Origin: Trichomonas vaginalis G3
Lineage: Eukaryota > Parabasalia > Trichomonadida > Trichomonadidae
Reading direction: 5' to 3'
Assembly: GCF_026262505.1 (NCBI RefSeq)
Contig: NC_067206.1
Location: forward strand, 1,302,001-1,366,000
DNA: 64,000 nt
The notes under the pieces are model-generated. The model made no database searches, was not told the DNA's origin, and saw only the letters and a program-made list of their open reading frames with translations. The translations under genes and the position numbers were made by a program. Below, piece by piece: positions 41,691 to 51,652 of the stretch (position 1 is the stretch's first letter; every line of letters begins with the position of its first letter).

Positions 41691-42215
41691 ATGAGTGAAC
41701 AAGAGAGGAAACTCATTGATGAACGAGTTAAGAAATGGGAGAATGAACGTCCGATAATTCGTACCATAATTAGCGATCAAAAGTTCAAGCAGCATACATT
41801 TGATTTTTTGCGCGATATATATAATGATCTTGCTTTTGATTACAATGCTAGGCAATACTTTGAGAAAGAATATGTTCAAAAAGGTCGTATTAATTTCCCA
41901 ATGAGAAGAGAAGGCTTTTTGATTACATCAACATATACAGCACGTGGTAGAGACCTTTTAAGACGCGGTTCGTAACTTTAAAGCACGTTCTTCTATTAAT
42001 GATGATCCAGATTTCTACATACCTTATTTTCGTCCACCTTCGCATCCTTTACGAACCAGTGATCCTGGATATGACGCTAAACGAAGATATATAGAGACGA
42101 AATTAGCTAAATACAAGGAACCTAAGGATCCAAGGACTGGAGAAGTAAAGGAATCACATGTCAAGATAAATAAGCTTTACAAAGTAGTTGAAGAATTGGG
42201 AGAAACGATCTAATG
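41691..42215 (+). pseudogene. Virus-like element protein, charged, broken
   Basis: A charged helical protein (start MSEQERKLIDERVKKWENE) follows the pVI-like gene by 20 bases. Coding character continues past its first stop to about 42215. It is broken, about one break. No family is recognised. Confidence 0.45.
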
Positions 42216-42250
42216 AGATTAACGCTGAGAAGAAAAAGGAAGTACCAAAT

Positions 42251-45080
42251 ATGAACAAACTAGATAAGATGATTAAGGAATATAGAGGATTGGCGAATAC
42301 ATCGAGCGTTCTAATAAAGGAAGTAGAAAACACGACAAAGCTGCAGAAAATGATTCATGATGAATTACTGTTAGGTGAATTTTCTATAAAACAAAGACAG
42401 AGTAACTTAATGGGTGAGGCTTATTATTTGGAGAATTGGTATAATGAGAGGTTAAAACAAATGTCGACTCCAACACCAACTCCTACACCTACTCCTACAG
42501 TAGCTCCAACACCAACTCCCACTCCTGAACCAACAGTAGCTCCAACGCCAACTCCTACAGTAGCTCCAACGCCAACTCTGACACCAACTGCTCACGCAGG
42601 TCCTCCACCAATGTCGAGTAGTCATGGTATAACATTAAATAAACCAACACCTACACCAAAAATAACTCCTGTATCACATCCTAGTACAACTAACCCAGTA
42701 TCTGATTCAAATCAAGCGGAAAGATCACAGGTTCTTAAAAGAGCTAATACACCAACTGCTTCCCCTATTAGAACACCAGAGCCAACTCCAAGAATCACAA
42801 AGGCGCCAACACCTTCACCGACTGTTGAACCAACTCCAGAACCAACAGTACCTCCAACTCCATCTCCAACTCCATCACCGACACCTACAAAAGCACCTAC
42901 TCCATCTCCAACTCCGACTAAAGCTCCGACACCGTCTCCAACACCAACTAAAGCTCCAACACCGTCTCCAACTCCAGCTGAACCAACTGATGCAGAATCT
43001 ATTCAAAATTGGTTAGACGAAGAAAAGCGAAAAGAAAAGGCTGCAATTGATGCTGCACTAGATAAAAACACACCACCACAGACACTTGGTGGTTACATGT
43101 TAAAGAAAGACAACATTCAAAGACAAGAACGTGCATTGAGTGTTGCCAGAGAACAAGCACAAGAAGAGAAGAAAATAGTTGAAGGAGAAGCTTCAAATAG
43201 AGGTGGTCCAGGAACTTACAAAGGATCAAACTATCCAGCAGAGAAAGCCTCGAGTGATAATGTTGTCTCAAGAGCTACTGATTTAGTTACCCATGGTATT
43301 CTAACTGGTGCAACAGCTGTTGGTAGTGCTATTGGAACCAGTGTTGACACTGTTGTTGATACTGTAAGAACTGTTACAAATCCTACACCTGAAGATAGGA
43401 AGGAAGAATTTCTTACTCTTAATACAAAGGCAAAACCAGGGATATGGATTGGTCGTGGAATTTTAAATGCTGGTAGTGCTATTGGCAATGGTGCTTCAGC
43501 GGTAGGGGGATGGCTCGGAAGAACAGCAACATCAACCGCAAATGGAATACTAACAGGTGCCAAATCACTTGGTAATTGGGCTGATGATAAGTATACAAAA
43601 TATTATGAAGAAAAAGCTCGTAAGGCTAAGGAAGAAGCTGAACGAAAGGCGAAAGAAGAAGCTGAACGTAAAGAACTAGAGGAGCTTAAGAAGAAAGAAA
43701 AAGCTCGTAAGGCTAAGGAAGAAGCTGAACGAAAGGCGAAAAGAAGCAAGGCTAAGAAGAAGCTGATAGAAAGCGAAAGCAGCAACACCATCGCCAACTC
43801 CATCTCCTTCACCATCTCCATCTCCTTCACCATCACCAACTCCATCGCCATCTCCATCTCCTTCACCATCACCAACTCCATCGCCATCTCCATCTCCTTC
43901 ACCATCAATAGCGGCTCCTGTGAGACAATTTGGTGCATGGGGTGCTGATTTAGTCAAAGATGCTGCACAAGGAATTGGAAAGGAACTGAAGAACACAACA
44001 TTAGGTACAATAGAGCGTTTTGGTAATCTTACGGATTACACAATTAGATCAGCTGCTAATCTTTTATATAACCAGACTACTGATAACGGTACTGATGAAT
44101 TGGCTGTAAACGGACTAGCATCAATTAAGAAATCAGTAGAAGATAAATACGATGAATGGAAAAAGAATATTAAGGGTGAATATAATAAGTATGCATATCC
44201 TGAAGAACATATGAAGTTAGAGCTTACCAGACTAAGAGCAAAATATGGTAATGAAACAACAAATACTACAACGCAAACGACGAAAGCTGACAGAAAGATT
44301 GATGACACTCCTACTCCAACTCCACCTCCAAAGAAAGAAACTCCAACACCAACTCCTGCAATGGCGAACATCACAACAATTGCTCCAAGAGTTCCAACAG
44401 GAGAAGGTATATCAGGAAATGTTTCAACTACTCATAACATTACTGAAGCAGCTAATGTTTCAGCAGTTGAGCAACCTGTTGTTAATGTAACTCAGGAAAA
44501 CGCTACTGAAACATCAACACCAAGACAGGATGTAAATAATGAACGTCCAGAAGTTAAGGAGGTTGCAAAAGCATACCTGGAGAAAAATACTACACAAGTT
44601 CTTGAAGCAGAAAAGCATCTCAATTCAGACAAAACACCATCTCCAACTCCTGAAGCATCAGTTCCTCCAGCAATTGGTGGAAATATACCTTCAGTACCAC
44701 CATGGCAGAAATTTTATGGATTGTTTAAAGGAGCGAATAAGGTAATGGATGCTGCTGAGAATCTCCAAAAGTTCAAGAATGAAGTCGCAACTGGTGCAAA
44801 GGAAATAGAAGAGAATGATAAACAAGCTGCTGAATTAGCTAAGCAACAAGCTGCAGAACAAGCTAAACAACAAGCTGAAGCAACTAAACAAGCAGCAGCT
44901 CCTAAACAATCTATATCTAAGTCTCAGAGACAAGGTCCTGACCCAAGTGCTAAAGTCAAACAGAATCCAACACCACCTGCAGCAGAGAAGTCCAAGAAGG
45001 ATAAATCAAAGAAGACAAAGACAAAAAGAAAGATAAGGACAAGAAGAAAGATAAGGATAAGAAAAAATCGTCAAAGATAA
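42251..45080 (+). pseudogene. Virus-like element Pro/Thr-rich repeat protein, broken
   Basis: A long coding region begins at [13 protein letters not shown]. It has two Pro/Thr tracts: one of [12 protein letters not shown] units (about 42465-42600) and one of 12-residue [10 protein letters not shown] units (about 42880-42990). A hydrophobic Gly/Ala/Val-rich part, a KAKEEAERK charged region, a further repeat tract and an Ala/Gln/Lys tail ending in a Lys/Arg cluster follow. Pro/Thr stalks of this kind occur in surface or fibre proteins. It is broken, about one or two breaks. Its role in the particle is unknown. Confidence 0.6.
42465..42992 (+). repeat. Pro/Thr-coding tandem repeats
   Basis: Two clusters of short repeats built on CCAACTCCTACA-like and CCGTCTCCAACTCC-like units encode PT/PS-rich peptides. 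A related TCACCATCTCCATC array lies at about 43790-43910. Confidence 0.7.
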
Positions 45081-45104
45081 AAACATAAAAATTATCCAGT
45101 AAGA

Positions 45105-45340
45105 AATGAGTCAAGTCATTAAGCATCAACTAAACAAAAGTGGTTAACTGAATATATAAAGATGGTAAGGTTCCTGATGGATATTATGTACATACAATGA
45201 AAGACGGACGTGTACAGTTCCGTAAAGTCAAGCAACCTCTCAATGATGAACAGATCAGAAGGAAGATCTCATTGTATGAAACAAAAATAAAGGACTTACA
45301 AGCTAAACTCGAAACCCACGATACTTCTCAAGAAAACTAG
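45105..45340 (+). pseudogene. Virus-like element small charged protein, broken
   Basis: A short coding-like run (GYYVHTMKDGRVQFRKVKQP, ending KLETHDTSQEN) overlaps the integrase 3' end. It has about one break. Unknown. Confidence 0.35.
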
Positions 45341-46370
45341 GCATATCTTTAACATGACCTTCATTAATATTTTTCCTCCAATACTGTACTTCCATTTGTG
45401 ACAACCTGTTTGGATTACCTTCACGCATACCTCTACCTGTCACTTTTCCTGTATTTTCGTTCTCAAACGTAACATCATACTTTACATCATTACCGACAAG
45501 TTCATGACCATCAATACTTTTAACAGCACCGTGTCTTCCTTGATCTAAAGTTTCTCCTTGCTTTAATCCATGCTCTATTTTTGTCCATATCTGATAACGT
45601 GGATATCTTGCAACACTTCCATCTTTTGCTCTTAACAAGTATGCACTTGTATCAACTGAATCAACTGTATAATAAGAAGGATCAAGATGTCTTCTTTGTT
45701 GGTTACCTTTACCCCATGTTCTTGGTTCAACTATGACTTGAACTTTTTGACCAGGTCTTAAGTTATAAAGGTTATTTTTTCTGACATACTCTTCTTTCAA
45801 TCTTTGCTTCTTTATATATTCCTCATTATCCTTTTCTGTGAAATCATCAGGCTTTTGTTGTGTGCTTGAATGATATTCAGTGTTGTAGTCATTAATAATT
45901 TGTCTCATTGTATCTGCAGTGAAAGGTGGTGTTTTATCACCTTCTTTGAGGTTTAACTTCATATGTAACATAGTTCTAATAGTTCTACAGAACCTATTAA
46001 TAATACCTAGTATGTTATGATTGTATTTCTGTGTCGTCATGTGCTCAATGTTATGACTGACCAACAGATCTCGAACATTTTGTGTCGTATAAGCTGGGTC
46101 TTCATCACTAGTAAGTATTGTAGGCTTCATTTCACCTGTAGCTTGTGAAATGAACTTCTGCATTGCACTTAGAACATTGTTTGAGTTCTTTTCACTCATT
46201 GGGAACGCATAACCTTTTCTACTGTTTACATTGATGAACAAAAGAAAATATGGTGGTGTTCCACCAGGATTCTCAAATGTATCGAATTGATAAGCTCCCA
46301 TATCAGTTGAATATATTGGTAGCATCAAATCCTCTTGTATTAAAGTTTTTTCTTGTTTACCAACAGTCAT
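45303..46370 (-). CDS. Virus-like element integrase (rve, chromo-like tail)
   Basis: The 355-residue protein resembles retroviral-type integrases of Polintons. The core has the pattern STDMGAYQFDTF, LTSDEDPAYTT and then HNILGIINRFCRTIRTM, corresponding to the D-D-E catalytic triad region. The C-terminal part (about 290-345) has YDVTFENENTG and an aromatic YWRKN helix, like a chromodomain that could guide integration to chromatin. Integrase joins the element ends to host DNA. The zinc-binding N-domain is not obvious. The frame looks whole. Confidence 0.82.
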   Translation of the reverse strand: MTVGKQEKTLIQEDLMLPIYSTDMGAYQFDTFENPGGTPPYFLLFINVNSRKGYAFPMSEKNSNNVLSAMQKFISQATGEMKPTILTSDEDPAYTTQNVRDLLVSHNIEHMTTQKYNHNILGIINRFCRTIRTMLHMKLNLKEGDKTPPFTADTMRQIINDYNTEYHSSTQQKPDDFTEKDNEEYIKKQRLKEEYVRKNNLYNLRPGQKVQVIVEPRTWGKGNQQRRHLDPSYYTVDSVDTSAYLLRAKDGSVARYPRYQIWTKIEHGLKQGETLDQGRHGAVKSIDGHELVGNDVKYDVTFENENTGKVTGRGMREGNPNRLSQMEVQYWRKNINEGHVKDMPSFLEKYRGFRV

Positions 46371-46383
46371 TTTTTTATTAACG

Positions 46384-46737
46384 TTAAAGTCTTACAGGCA
46401 TTGAGTAATCGCTATAACCATCATGGTCTGCGAATTCATGTAATCTTGATGCATCAGGTTCTTTCTTCGTTGGTGCATGAAACCTTGCTTCATCATAAAG
46501 GTTCATATAATGGTTTGTCACGTTTGGGGTAGACCCAATTTTTGCATATTGAGGATATGAGTAATGATACACTAAGTTGAACCCATTACTACCATCATCA
46601 ACATATATCTTTGGTGGAGGTTGTCTTATTAAATTCCTTCCTCTTGGGGCTTTGAGTTGGACGATCTGATCTAGATCATTGTAAACAACTCCTGTTGCAG
46701 TATATTCTGTGTTGTTCTCTGGGTTAATGTTCGTCAT
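46384..46737 (-). CDS. Virus-like element protein, unknown
   Basis: 117 residues starting MTNINPENNTEYTA, with Pro, Tyr and Asn richness (IRQPPPKIYVDDG). It lies 13 bases upstream of the integrase on the same strand and may be co-expressed. No family is recognised. The frame looks whole. Confidence 0.55.
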   Translation of the reverse strand: MTNINPENNTEYTATGVVYNDLDQIVQLKAPRGRNLIRQPPPKIYVDDGSNGFNLVYHYSYPQYAKIGSTPNVTNHYMNLYDEARFHAPTKKEPDASRLHEFADHDGYSDYSMPVRL

Positions 46738-46772
46738 TTATATGAGAATAAAACAATTTTTACTCATAACAA

Positions 46773-47354
46773 ATGAGATCGAAGTCAATTCTTTATGGTG
46801 CAGCTAATCTTCCAATTGAACCAACAAGCAATGTTGATTCAAGAACAACTAATAACATTGTGATAAAGAACTATCCATCTGGTACAGTAAGTGATGCTCC
46901 AACAGAGATAAAAAAAGAGGAAACAACTACGAACTCAGAAGCACCAATGTATCCTCCTCCTTTAAGTCCATTAACTTCCAACCTGACCTCATCGAGATCT
47001 GTGGAGACTTCATCGAGGATTGGTGTAGAAGAGTATTTACTTAGTATATACCAGAAGATACTTCTAGACCAAGACAAAGAGCTCTTTTCTAACTTAGTGA
47101 GCAAAGATCAGATCTTACTACCTAAGCCAGACTTGGAAGAAGTTGTTCACAGAATGACTGGGTTCAAGTGTGAAATAGACCTACTGGACCCAGACATCAC
47201 ATGTTGTGGTATTCCACCACCTTTCTCAAAAATAGCTCAGATCAGAATCATTGATGAGAACAATATTGCTCAAGAGTTTAAGTATGCATATAATGCTCAA
47301 TATACTGAGTTAATAAGTAGGTATAATTTATGTCTTAAGTATGTTATTGTTTAA
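46773..47354 (+). CDS. Virus-like element protein, unknown
   Basis: 193 residues: a Ser/Thr/Pro-rich linker (about 30-85), then a globular part with EEYLLSIYQKILLDQDKELF and LDPDITCCGIPPPF. It is divergent from the 46737 gene with 35 bases between. No family is recognised. The frame looks whole. Confidence 0.55.
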   Translation: MRSKSILYGAANLPIEPTSNVDSRTTNNIVIKNYPSGTVSDAPTEIKKEETTTNSEAPMYPPPLSPLTSNLTSSRSVETSSRIGVEEYLLSIYQKILLDQDKELFSNLVSKDQILLPKPDLEEVVHRMTGFKCEIDLLDPDITCCGIPPPFSKIAQIRIIDENNIAQEFKYAYNAQYTELISRYNLCLKYVIV

Positions 47355-47465
47355 CCAAAAAATTTTTTATCTAATGTTAAATATGGTTGTTCAAACAAGA
47401 ACAAAAGCACAAATGTTTCAAGACTTACTCAATAAAACTTATTGTTTACTCAAGTAATTATTTTA

Positions 47466-47835
47466 GAACGTTTCGACGTACTCCTTGATCTTATCAAGAG
47501 CTTCGAGCATCCGCTTCTTTGCATTGTCTTGGCGAGGATGGCTTGCTCAATGGTGAGCTCGAAGGCTTCTTTACCGATCGGCGGTGATCGCGAAGATCTT
47601 TGAGTGCATCAAGAGCTGCAGTGTACTCTGATGGTAAATGGGAGCCATCTAGTAATGGGTACAAAATGAGCATGTATTCCTGTAGTAAGTTCTCCTGTTT
47701 CAAGCGGGACTTGAACTCTTCGCGGAGATCTTGAAGCTTTTGGAGCTTCTCAGTGGCTTGAAGGTAGTCAATGATGACCTTCTCTTGTTCCTCAAGTGCT
47801 TGTGGGAGGAAGTGGACATAAGCTGTTGACTTCAT
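47466..47835 (-). pseudogene. Virus-like element coiled-coil protein, broken
   Basis: A helical, Leu/Glu/Gln-rich protein (LPQALEEQEKVIIDYLQ). A TCATTTTT initiator on the minus strand 7 bases before 47835 supports that start over upstream ATGs. It has about two breaks near its end. Unknown role. Confidence 0.5.
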
Positions 47836-47869
47836 CAAAAATGAAGTGGTCATGACACTTTTTAAGTTA

Positions 47870-48040
47870 ATGTCCGAGCCATACAGTGATGTCGAAGCAG
47901 CACATGAACCAAAGAAGAAGTCTTGCTGGGAAAAGACAAAGATTGTTGGTAACGCAATCCTAGCCATTTGTGTTGTTTTGAACTTGATCGTACTTCTGAT
48001 CTTGTTCTACAAACTCAACAGAGGTTATTGTCTCAAGTAA
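47870..48040 (+). CDS. Virus-like element small membrane protein
   Basis: 56 residues: a hydrophilic start (MSEPYSDVEAAHEPKKKS) and one strong membrane helix (ILAICVVLNLIVLLILFY), then a short basic tail. It is divergent from the coiled-coil gene. It looks whole. Confidence 0.55.
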   Translation: MSEPYSDVEAAHEPKKKSCWEKTKIVGNAILAICVVLNLIVLLILFYKLNRGYCLK

Positions 48041-48064
48041 ACACTTATTTTTATTACCATATAA

Positions 48065-48907
48065 ATGATTTTTACCAAACCTCCTTTACCTTTCATAGGT
48101 AATAAGTCGAAGATCAGGAAAGCTCTTATCGACATACTCAAAGACATCAAAGGGGATTATGTCTTCGTTGACCTCTTTGGTGGTTCTCTCTATATCTCTC
48201 ATCTGTTGCATATTATGTTCCCAAAAGCAACGATCATAGCTAACGACTATGATAACTACGTTGATAGACTGAAACACATTCATGACACGAATGAAATACT
48301 TAAGGAACTTAAGGAGAGAATAAATGTTAAGCCAGATGAGAAAATTCCTACTGATCAGAAAGAGATCGTCAGAGAAGTTATAAGTAAAGCTCCATACATA
48401 GACTGGGATACATTATGTTCACGTCTTCTCTATTCTGGAGCATACAAATACTATGATCTTGACACATTAATGAAGAAAGTGTTATACCTCAGATATACTA
48501 ACTTATTTGGTGAAAACATAGATGACTATCTTGAAGGTTTAACTATTGTTCATAAAGATTGGAGAATACTCTTCAATGAGTATAAAGATCTTCCCAATGT
48601 TATCTTTATATGTGATCCTCCATACTTCCATACTTATTCTATACAGTATGGAGATGAATGGACTCTTAAAGATACTGTAGAAACCTTTGATGTCCTTAAT
48701 TATCCATCTATTTACTTCAGTAGTGATAAATCTTATACAGAAGAACTTTTAGAGATATTGACAAAAAGATATGGAGAGAAGTTTTCTATGAGAAAGCATG
48801 TTATAGATAGAGGTTTAATTAATCCTAACACTCAGAAAAATAATGAAGTAATATATGTCACTTTTTCTGTTAATGGAGAAGAGAAAGATCAAGAAGATAA
48901 TAGTTGA
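48065..48907 (+). CDS. Virus-like element D12-class DNA adenine methylase
   Basis: The 280-residue protein has the Dam/D12 layout: KPPLPFIGNKSK at the start (AdoMet-binding FxGxK type), VDLFGGSLYIS (motif I, about residue 36) and ICDPPYFHTYS (the DPPY catalytic motif, about 183). Enzymes of this class make N6-methyladenine, usually at GATC-like sites. Methylases of bacterial or phage type are known in trichomonads. It starts 24 bases after the small membrane protein. The frame looks whole. A broken relative lies at 58042-58874. Confidence 0.88.
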   Translation: MIFTKPPLPFIGNKSKIRKALIDILKDIKGDYVFVDLFGGSLYISHLLHIMFPKATIIANDYDNYVDRLKHIHDTNEILKELKERINVKPDEKIPTDQKEIVREVISKAPYIDWDTLCSRLLYSGAYKYYDLDTLMKKVLYLRYTNLFGENIDDYLEGLTIVHKDWRILFNEYKDLPNVIFICDPPYFHTYSIQYGDEWTLKDTVETFDVLNYPSIYFSSDKSYTEELLEILTKRYGEKFSMRKHVIDRGLINPNTQKNNEVIYVTFSVNGEEKDQEDNS

Positions 48908-49154
48908 TGAGGGAACTGAAGAAGCGACGACATTCATCTTTGACGACGGAAAGCTCACATTCGTTGTCGATAAAAATGGACAACACTTACACAAAAGAAA
49001 GAGACCAAGAAAATTTTTAGATCTCCCAAAAGCTAGGAAACCAAAGGAACCATTTCCAGTACCAGCCGTCCAAGAACCAGAGAGACTTTTGATACCAAAA
49101 CCTGTGGTTGACAAATATGATCCAGATCAGTTCTTCCAAAAATACCAAAGTTAG
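48873..49154 (+). CDS. Virus-like element small basic protein
   Basis: 93 residues starting MEKRKIKKIIVDEG with a KRKRPRKF patch. The frame opens at ATG 48855, but a TCACTTTTT initiator covering 48858-48866 (+1 at A48860) lies 13 bases before 48873 and inside the methylase end. That favours 48873 as the start. Unknown role; possibly nucleic-acid binding. Confidence 0.5.
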   Translation: MEKRKIKKIIVDEGTEEATTFIFDDGKLTFVVDKNGQHLHKRKRPRKFLDLPKARKPKEPFPVPAVQEPERLLIPKPVVDKYDPDQFFQKYQS

Positions 49155-49726
49155 AATAAAAACTCCTTTATTTCTTTAGTATTATATAATAAGTCTATTA
49201 GTAAGCTCTGTTCTCGTTCTGTTCTGGTATTTTGACGTCTTTTCATGGTCTCGCATAATAAGATCATGAACTTTTTCTTGAGATACTCGAAGAGCTGAGG
49301 TAAGTTATCATATTCTGGATATGTAGGAAGCATCCCTGCTATCGTAAGTGTTGTATCAATAAGGATTGGACTTATATCGGAAAAGTCGAGATCTGGAGTA
49401 GAATAAGAAGGTAAGTCTCTTACATGTAGGTAGTCATTATATGCTTTACGCATGAGACTGAGTTTCTGGAGCACAACTATGAGACTTTGGTTCTGACGTT
49501 CAAGTTTGCTTAAAGTTCTCTCCAAGCTTCTGTAATAAACGTCAACCTCTGTAAGAGCAGATATTTTTGCATTGATCTCGGAGATCTTTTCTTGAACTTC
49601 ACCAAGTTTGACCTTAACTGACGTTTGAGCTCCCATCATGTTTTCATCAAGGTCATTCTCTATGTCATCAATGATATCTTCCCATGAAGTCATGTTTTCA
49701 TCATTGATCTTAACGTGAACACTCAT
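49151..49726 (-). CDS. Virus-like element coiled-coil protein
   Basis: 191 residues with a coiled coil (about 40-100, KLGEVQEKISEINAKISALT) and a helical tail. Convergent with the basic protein, overlapping by four bases. No family is recognised. It looks whole. Confidence 0.55.
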   Translation of the reverse strand: MSVHVKINDENMTSWEDIIDDIENDLDENMMGAQTSVKVKLGEVQEKISEINAKISALTEVDVYYRSLERTLSKLERQNQSLIVVLQKLSLMRKAYNDYLHVRDLPSYSTPDLDFSDISPILIDTTLTIAGMLPTYPEYDNLPQLFEYLKKKFMILLCETMKRRQNTRTEREQSLLIDLLYNTKEIKEFLF

Positions 49727-49762
49727 GAAAAAAATGTCATGTAAAGTATAAATGTCAGATTT

Positions 49763-50161
49763 TTACTCTTGAGCTTCTTCTCTCTGGATTGACTCGTCTG
49801 TAGGGCTTAATGTGCCATCACGTTCGACCAGAAGGTTCTGCTCAGGTCTGTCAAGGAGCTGTCTGTAGGTCGTGAAGGTTTCAACGAGTCCTTGGTAAGG
49901 AGTTTGGAGATCAACATCGACCCATGGGTGTTTGCGTAAGAAAGCAGCAAGGCTTTCACGCTTGGAGTCAATGACATCTTTCTTATTGGTTAATCCTTCT
50001 TCAAAGCTTAGGATTACTCCTGCAGTTGATTCAAGTCTTTGGATCTGGCGTCTGGAAACCTTGGTGAGTTGTCTTATCCTCTCGTTTCCAAATACATGCA
50101 GGAGATATGCAGAAATTACTTCATTAAGTTCGATTAAACAAATTGGATGAAGATCAGTCAT
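49763..50161 (-). CDS. Virus-like element protein, unknown, 132 residues
   Basis: The likely start is MTDLHPICLIELNEV at 50161. The frame stays open upstream through the whole 15-base minisatellite, because the unit length is a multiple of three, and reaches an ATG at 50554. I regard that extension as non-coding. The body is helical (RQIQRLESTAGVILSFEEG) with an acidic tail. No family is recognised. It is divergent from the 50546 gene across the repeat array. Confidence 0.5.
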   Translation of the reverse strand: MTDLHPICLIELNEVISAYLLHVFGNERIRQLTKVSRRQIQRLESTAGVILSFEEGLTNKKDVIDSKRESLAAFLRKHPWVDVDLQTPYQGLVETFTTYRQLLDRPEQNLLVERDGTLSPTDESIQREEAQE

Positions 50162-50530
50162 GGCTTTTGTAAAGCAATCTTTTGTAAAGCTGTCTTTTGT
50201 AAAGCAGACTTTTGTAAAGCAATCTTTTGTAAAGCAATCTTTTGTAAAGCAGACTTTTGTAAAGCAATCTTTTGTCAAGACGTCTTTTGTAAAGCAGACT
50301 TTTGTAAAGCAATCTTTTGTCAAGACGTCTTTTGTAAAGCAAAAGTATTCAATTTTGTGAGAAAATGCTTTTGTAAAGCAGTCTTTTGTAAAGCTGTCTT
50401 TTGTCAAGACGTCTTTTGTAAAGCTGTCTTTTGTAAAGCTGTCTTTTGTAAAGCTGTCTTTTGTAAAGCTGTCTTTTGTAAAGCTGTCTTTTGTAAAGCT
50501 GTCTTTTGTAAAGCAGTCTTTTGTAAAGAC
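50162..50530. repeat. 15-base minisatellite between divergent genes
   Basis: About 23 units of TTTTGTAAAGCNGTC lie in tandem, with variants ending CAATC, CAGAC, CTGTC and a recurring TTTTGTCAAGACGTC form. One irregular interruption lies at about 50341-50366. Units are in one orientation. Because 15 is divisible by three, both strands are open throughout and encode pentapeptides (FCKAV on plus, FTKDS on minus). The position between two divergent starts suggests a shared promoter or another cis-acting role. Confidence 0.9.
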
Positions 50531-50545
50531 ATAACCGACGACCGA

Positions 50546-51052
50546 ATGTCCCAAGATGGTACAACACCAGCTCCAGCATCACCAACACTAGATATGATGG
50601 CAATGATGATGCAGATGATGCAACAGCAAACCCAGCTTATACAGCAAATGCAGGAAAAGAAAACTTTCAATAAACCTGCAAAGAACTCACAAGATCTTGA
50701 AGCTGGACTCAATGCTCTCAGGAACGACTACAAGAGAGAGCAGATGACGTTTAGGAAGAAGGGTGATGAAGATTATGAGAATGATCCGATCGAGGAAGAC
50801 GAGATCAAGTCCACTGCATCCACAAAGACCCTCCAGGATGAAAGAGATGATGAGGGATTCCTTACCAAGTCTCAAAGACTCTTTGTCCTTGAGTTCTTCA
50901 CGATCTCTGCCTTGAGATCTATGAGGAATTGGAAGGGTCGCGTTCCAAGTGGCTCAAACAAGCGCGAACTACTCATGACCGCAGTACCGCTCACTAAGAC
51001 AAAAGTCCAGCTCATGGACTTTATCCTTTCCGCTTGTCCCGACGAGATCTAA
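50546..51052 (+). CDS. Virus-like element protein with Met/Gln-rich helix
   Basis: 168 residues starting MSQDGTTPAPASPT, with a Met/Gln-rich helix (MAMMMQMMQQQTQLIQQMQ, about 20-38), an acidic stretch and a basic helical tail. The frame is open upstream through the minisatellite to 50147, which would add 133 residues of FCKA repeats; I prefer the ATG just after the array. No family is recognised. Confidence 0.5.
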   Translation: MSQDGTTPAPASPTLDMMAMMMQMMQQQTQLIQQMQEKKTFNKPAKNSQDLEAGLNALRNDYKREQMTFRKKGDEDYENDPIEEDEIKSTASTKTLQDERDDEGFLTKSQRLFVLEFFTISALRSMRNWKGRVPSGSNKRELLMTAVPLTKTKVQLMDFILSACPDEI

Positions 51053-51109
51053 GATCTGATCAGAGTAAAAACTTACATTTATGAGCTAAGCTCAGTAATA
51101 ATTAGTTGT

Positions 51110-51316
51110 TTATTCTTTCTTCTCATACTTCTGTGCAAGGTTTCCACGGAAGAACTCAAGCAACATTTGGATCTTTCCAAGCTTTCGACCTTCTTTTTCG
51201 AGGTCATCCTGGTAAGTTCGGAATGCGTCAACGTGTGAGCTCGCATAGAATGCAGCAACAACAACCTCTTCTGCACCTTCTTTGCTGTCAAGTGGCATGA
51301 ACTCGAATCCTTCCAT
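51110..51316 (-). CDS. Virus-like element small protein
   Basis: 68 residues starting MEGFEFMPLDSKEG. A TCACTTTT initiator on the minus strand (51334-51327) lies 16 bases before the ATG and supports this start over the upstream one at 51346. Unknown role. Confidence 0.45.
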   Translation of the reverse strand: MEGFEFMPLDSKEGAEEVVVAAFYASSHVDAFRTYQDDLEKEGRKLGKIQMLLEFFRGNLAQKYEKKE

Positions 51317-51339
51317 TCGACCAAATAAAAGTGACAAAA

Positions 51340-51507
51340 ATGTCAATGAGACCCACTCGTTGCATAGATGCTAAACCTGGTCCGAAGATGCAAAAGTTCT
51401 TCAGAACACTCATGTCTGACCAGAGGGAGTACGGTCATGAAGAGGTCATACAGATCTTCGATCAGTGTGTACCAAAGCCTGAGAATCCAGACGAACTCTT
51501 CATGTAA
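51340..51507 (+). CDS. Virus-like element small protein (55 residues)
   Basis: A short frame starting MSMRPTRCIDAKPGPKMQ and ending PENPDELFM. It is divergent from the 51316 gene. Coding character is fair, and no family is known. Confidence 0.35.
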   Translation: MSMRPTRCIDAKPGPKMQKFFRTLMSDQREYGHEEVIQIFDQCVPKPENPDELFM

Positions 51508-51543
51508 ATTTACTTGCTTCAATGGAGAGATGAGAGAACAGAT

Positions 51544-51642
51544 ATGAAACTCAGACCAATACCAATCTTTCTAGGTTTCTGCAATTACCTAGAACAAGCA
51601 TGCCAGATCAAATGGTCTGACACCATCTTCCTCCAAAAATAA
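51544..51642 (+). CDS. Possible very small protein
   Basis: A 32-residue frame, MKLRPIPIFLGFCNYL and onward, just downstream of the 55-residue frame. Weak support; it may be chance. Confidence 0.2.
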   Translation: MKLRPIPIFLGFCNYLEQACQIKWSDTIFLQK

Positions 51643-51652
51643 ACTTTATCGT

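Noticed and set aside
50147-50554. Two long repeat proteins on opposite strands over the minisatellite
   Set aside because: Open frames follow from the 15-base unit; starts beside the array are more likely. Kept only as a finding.
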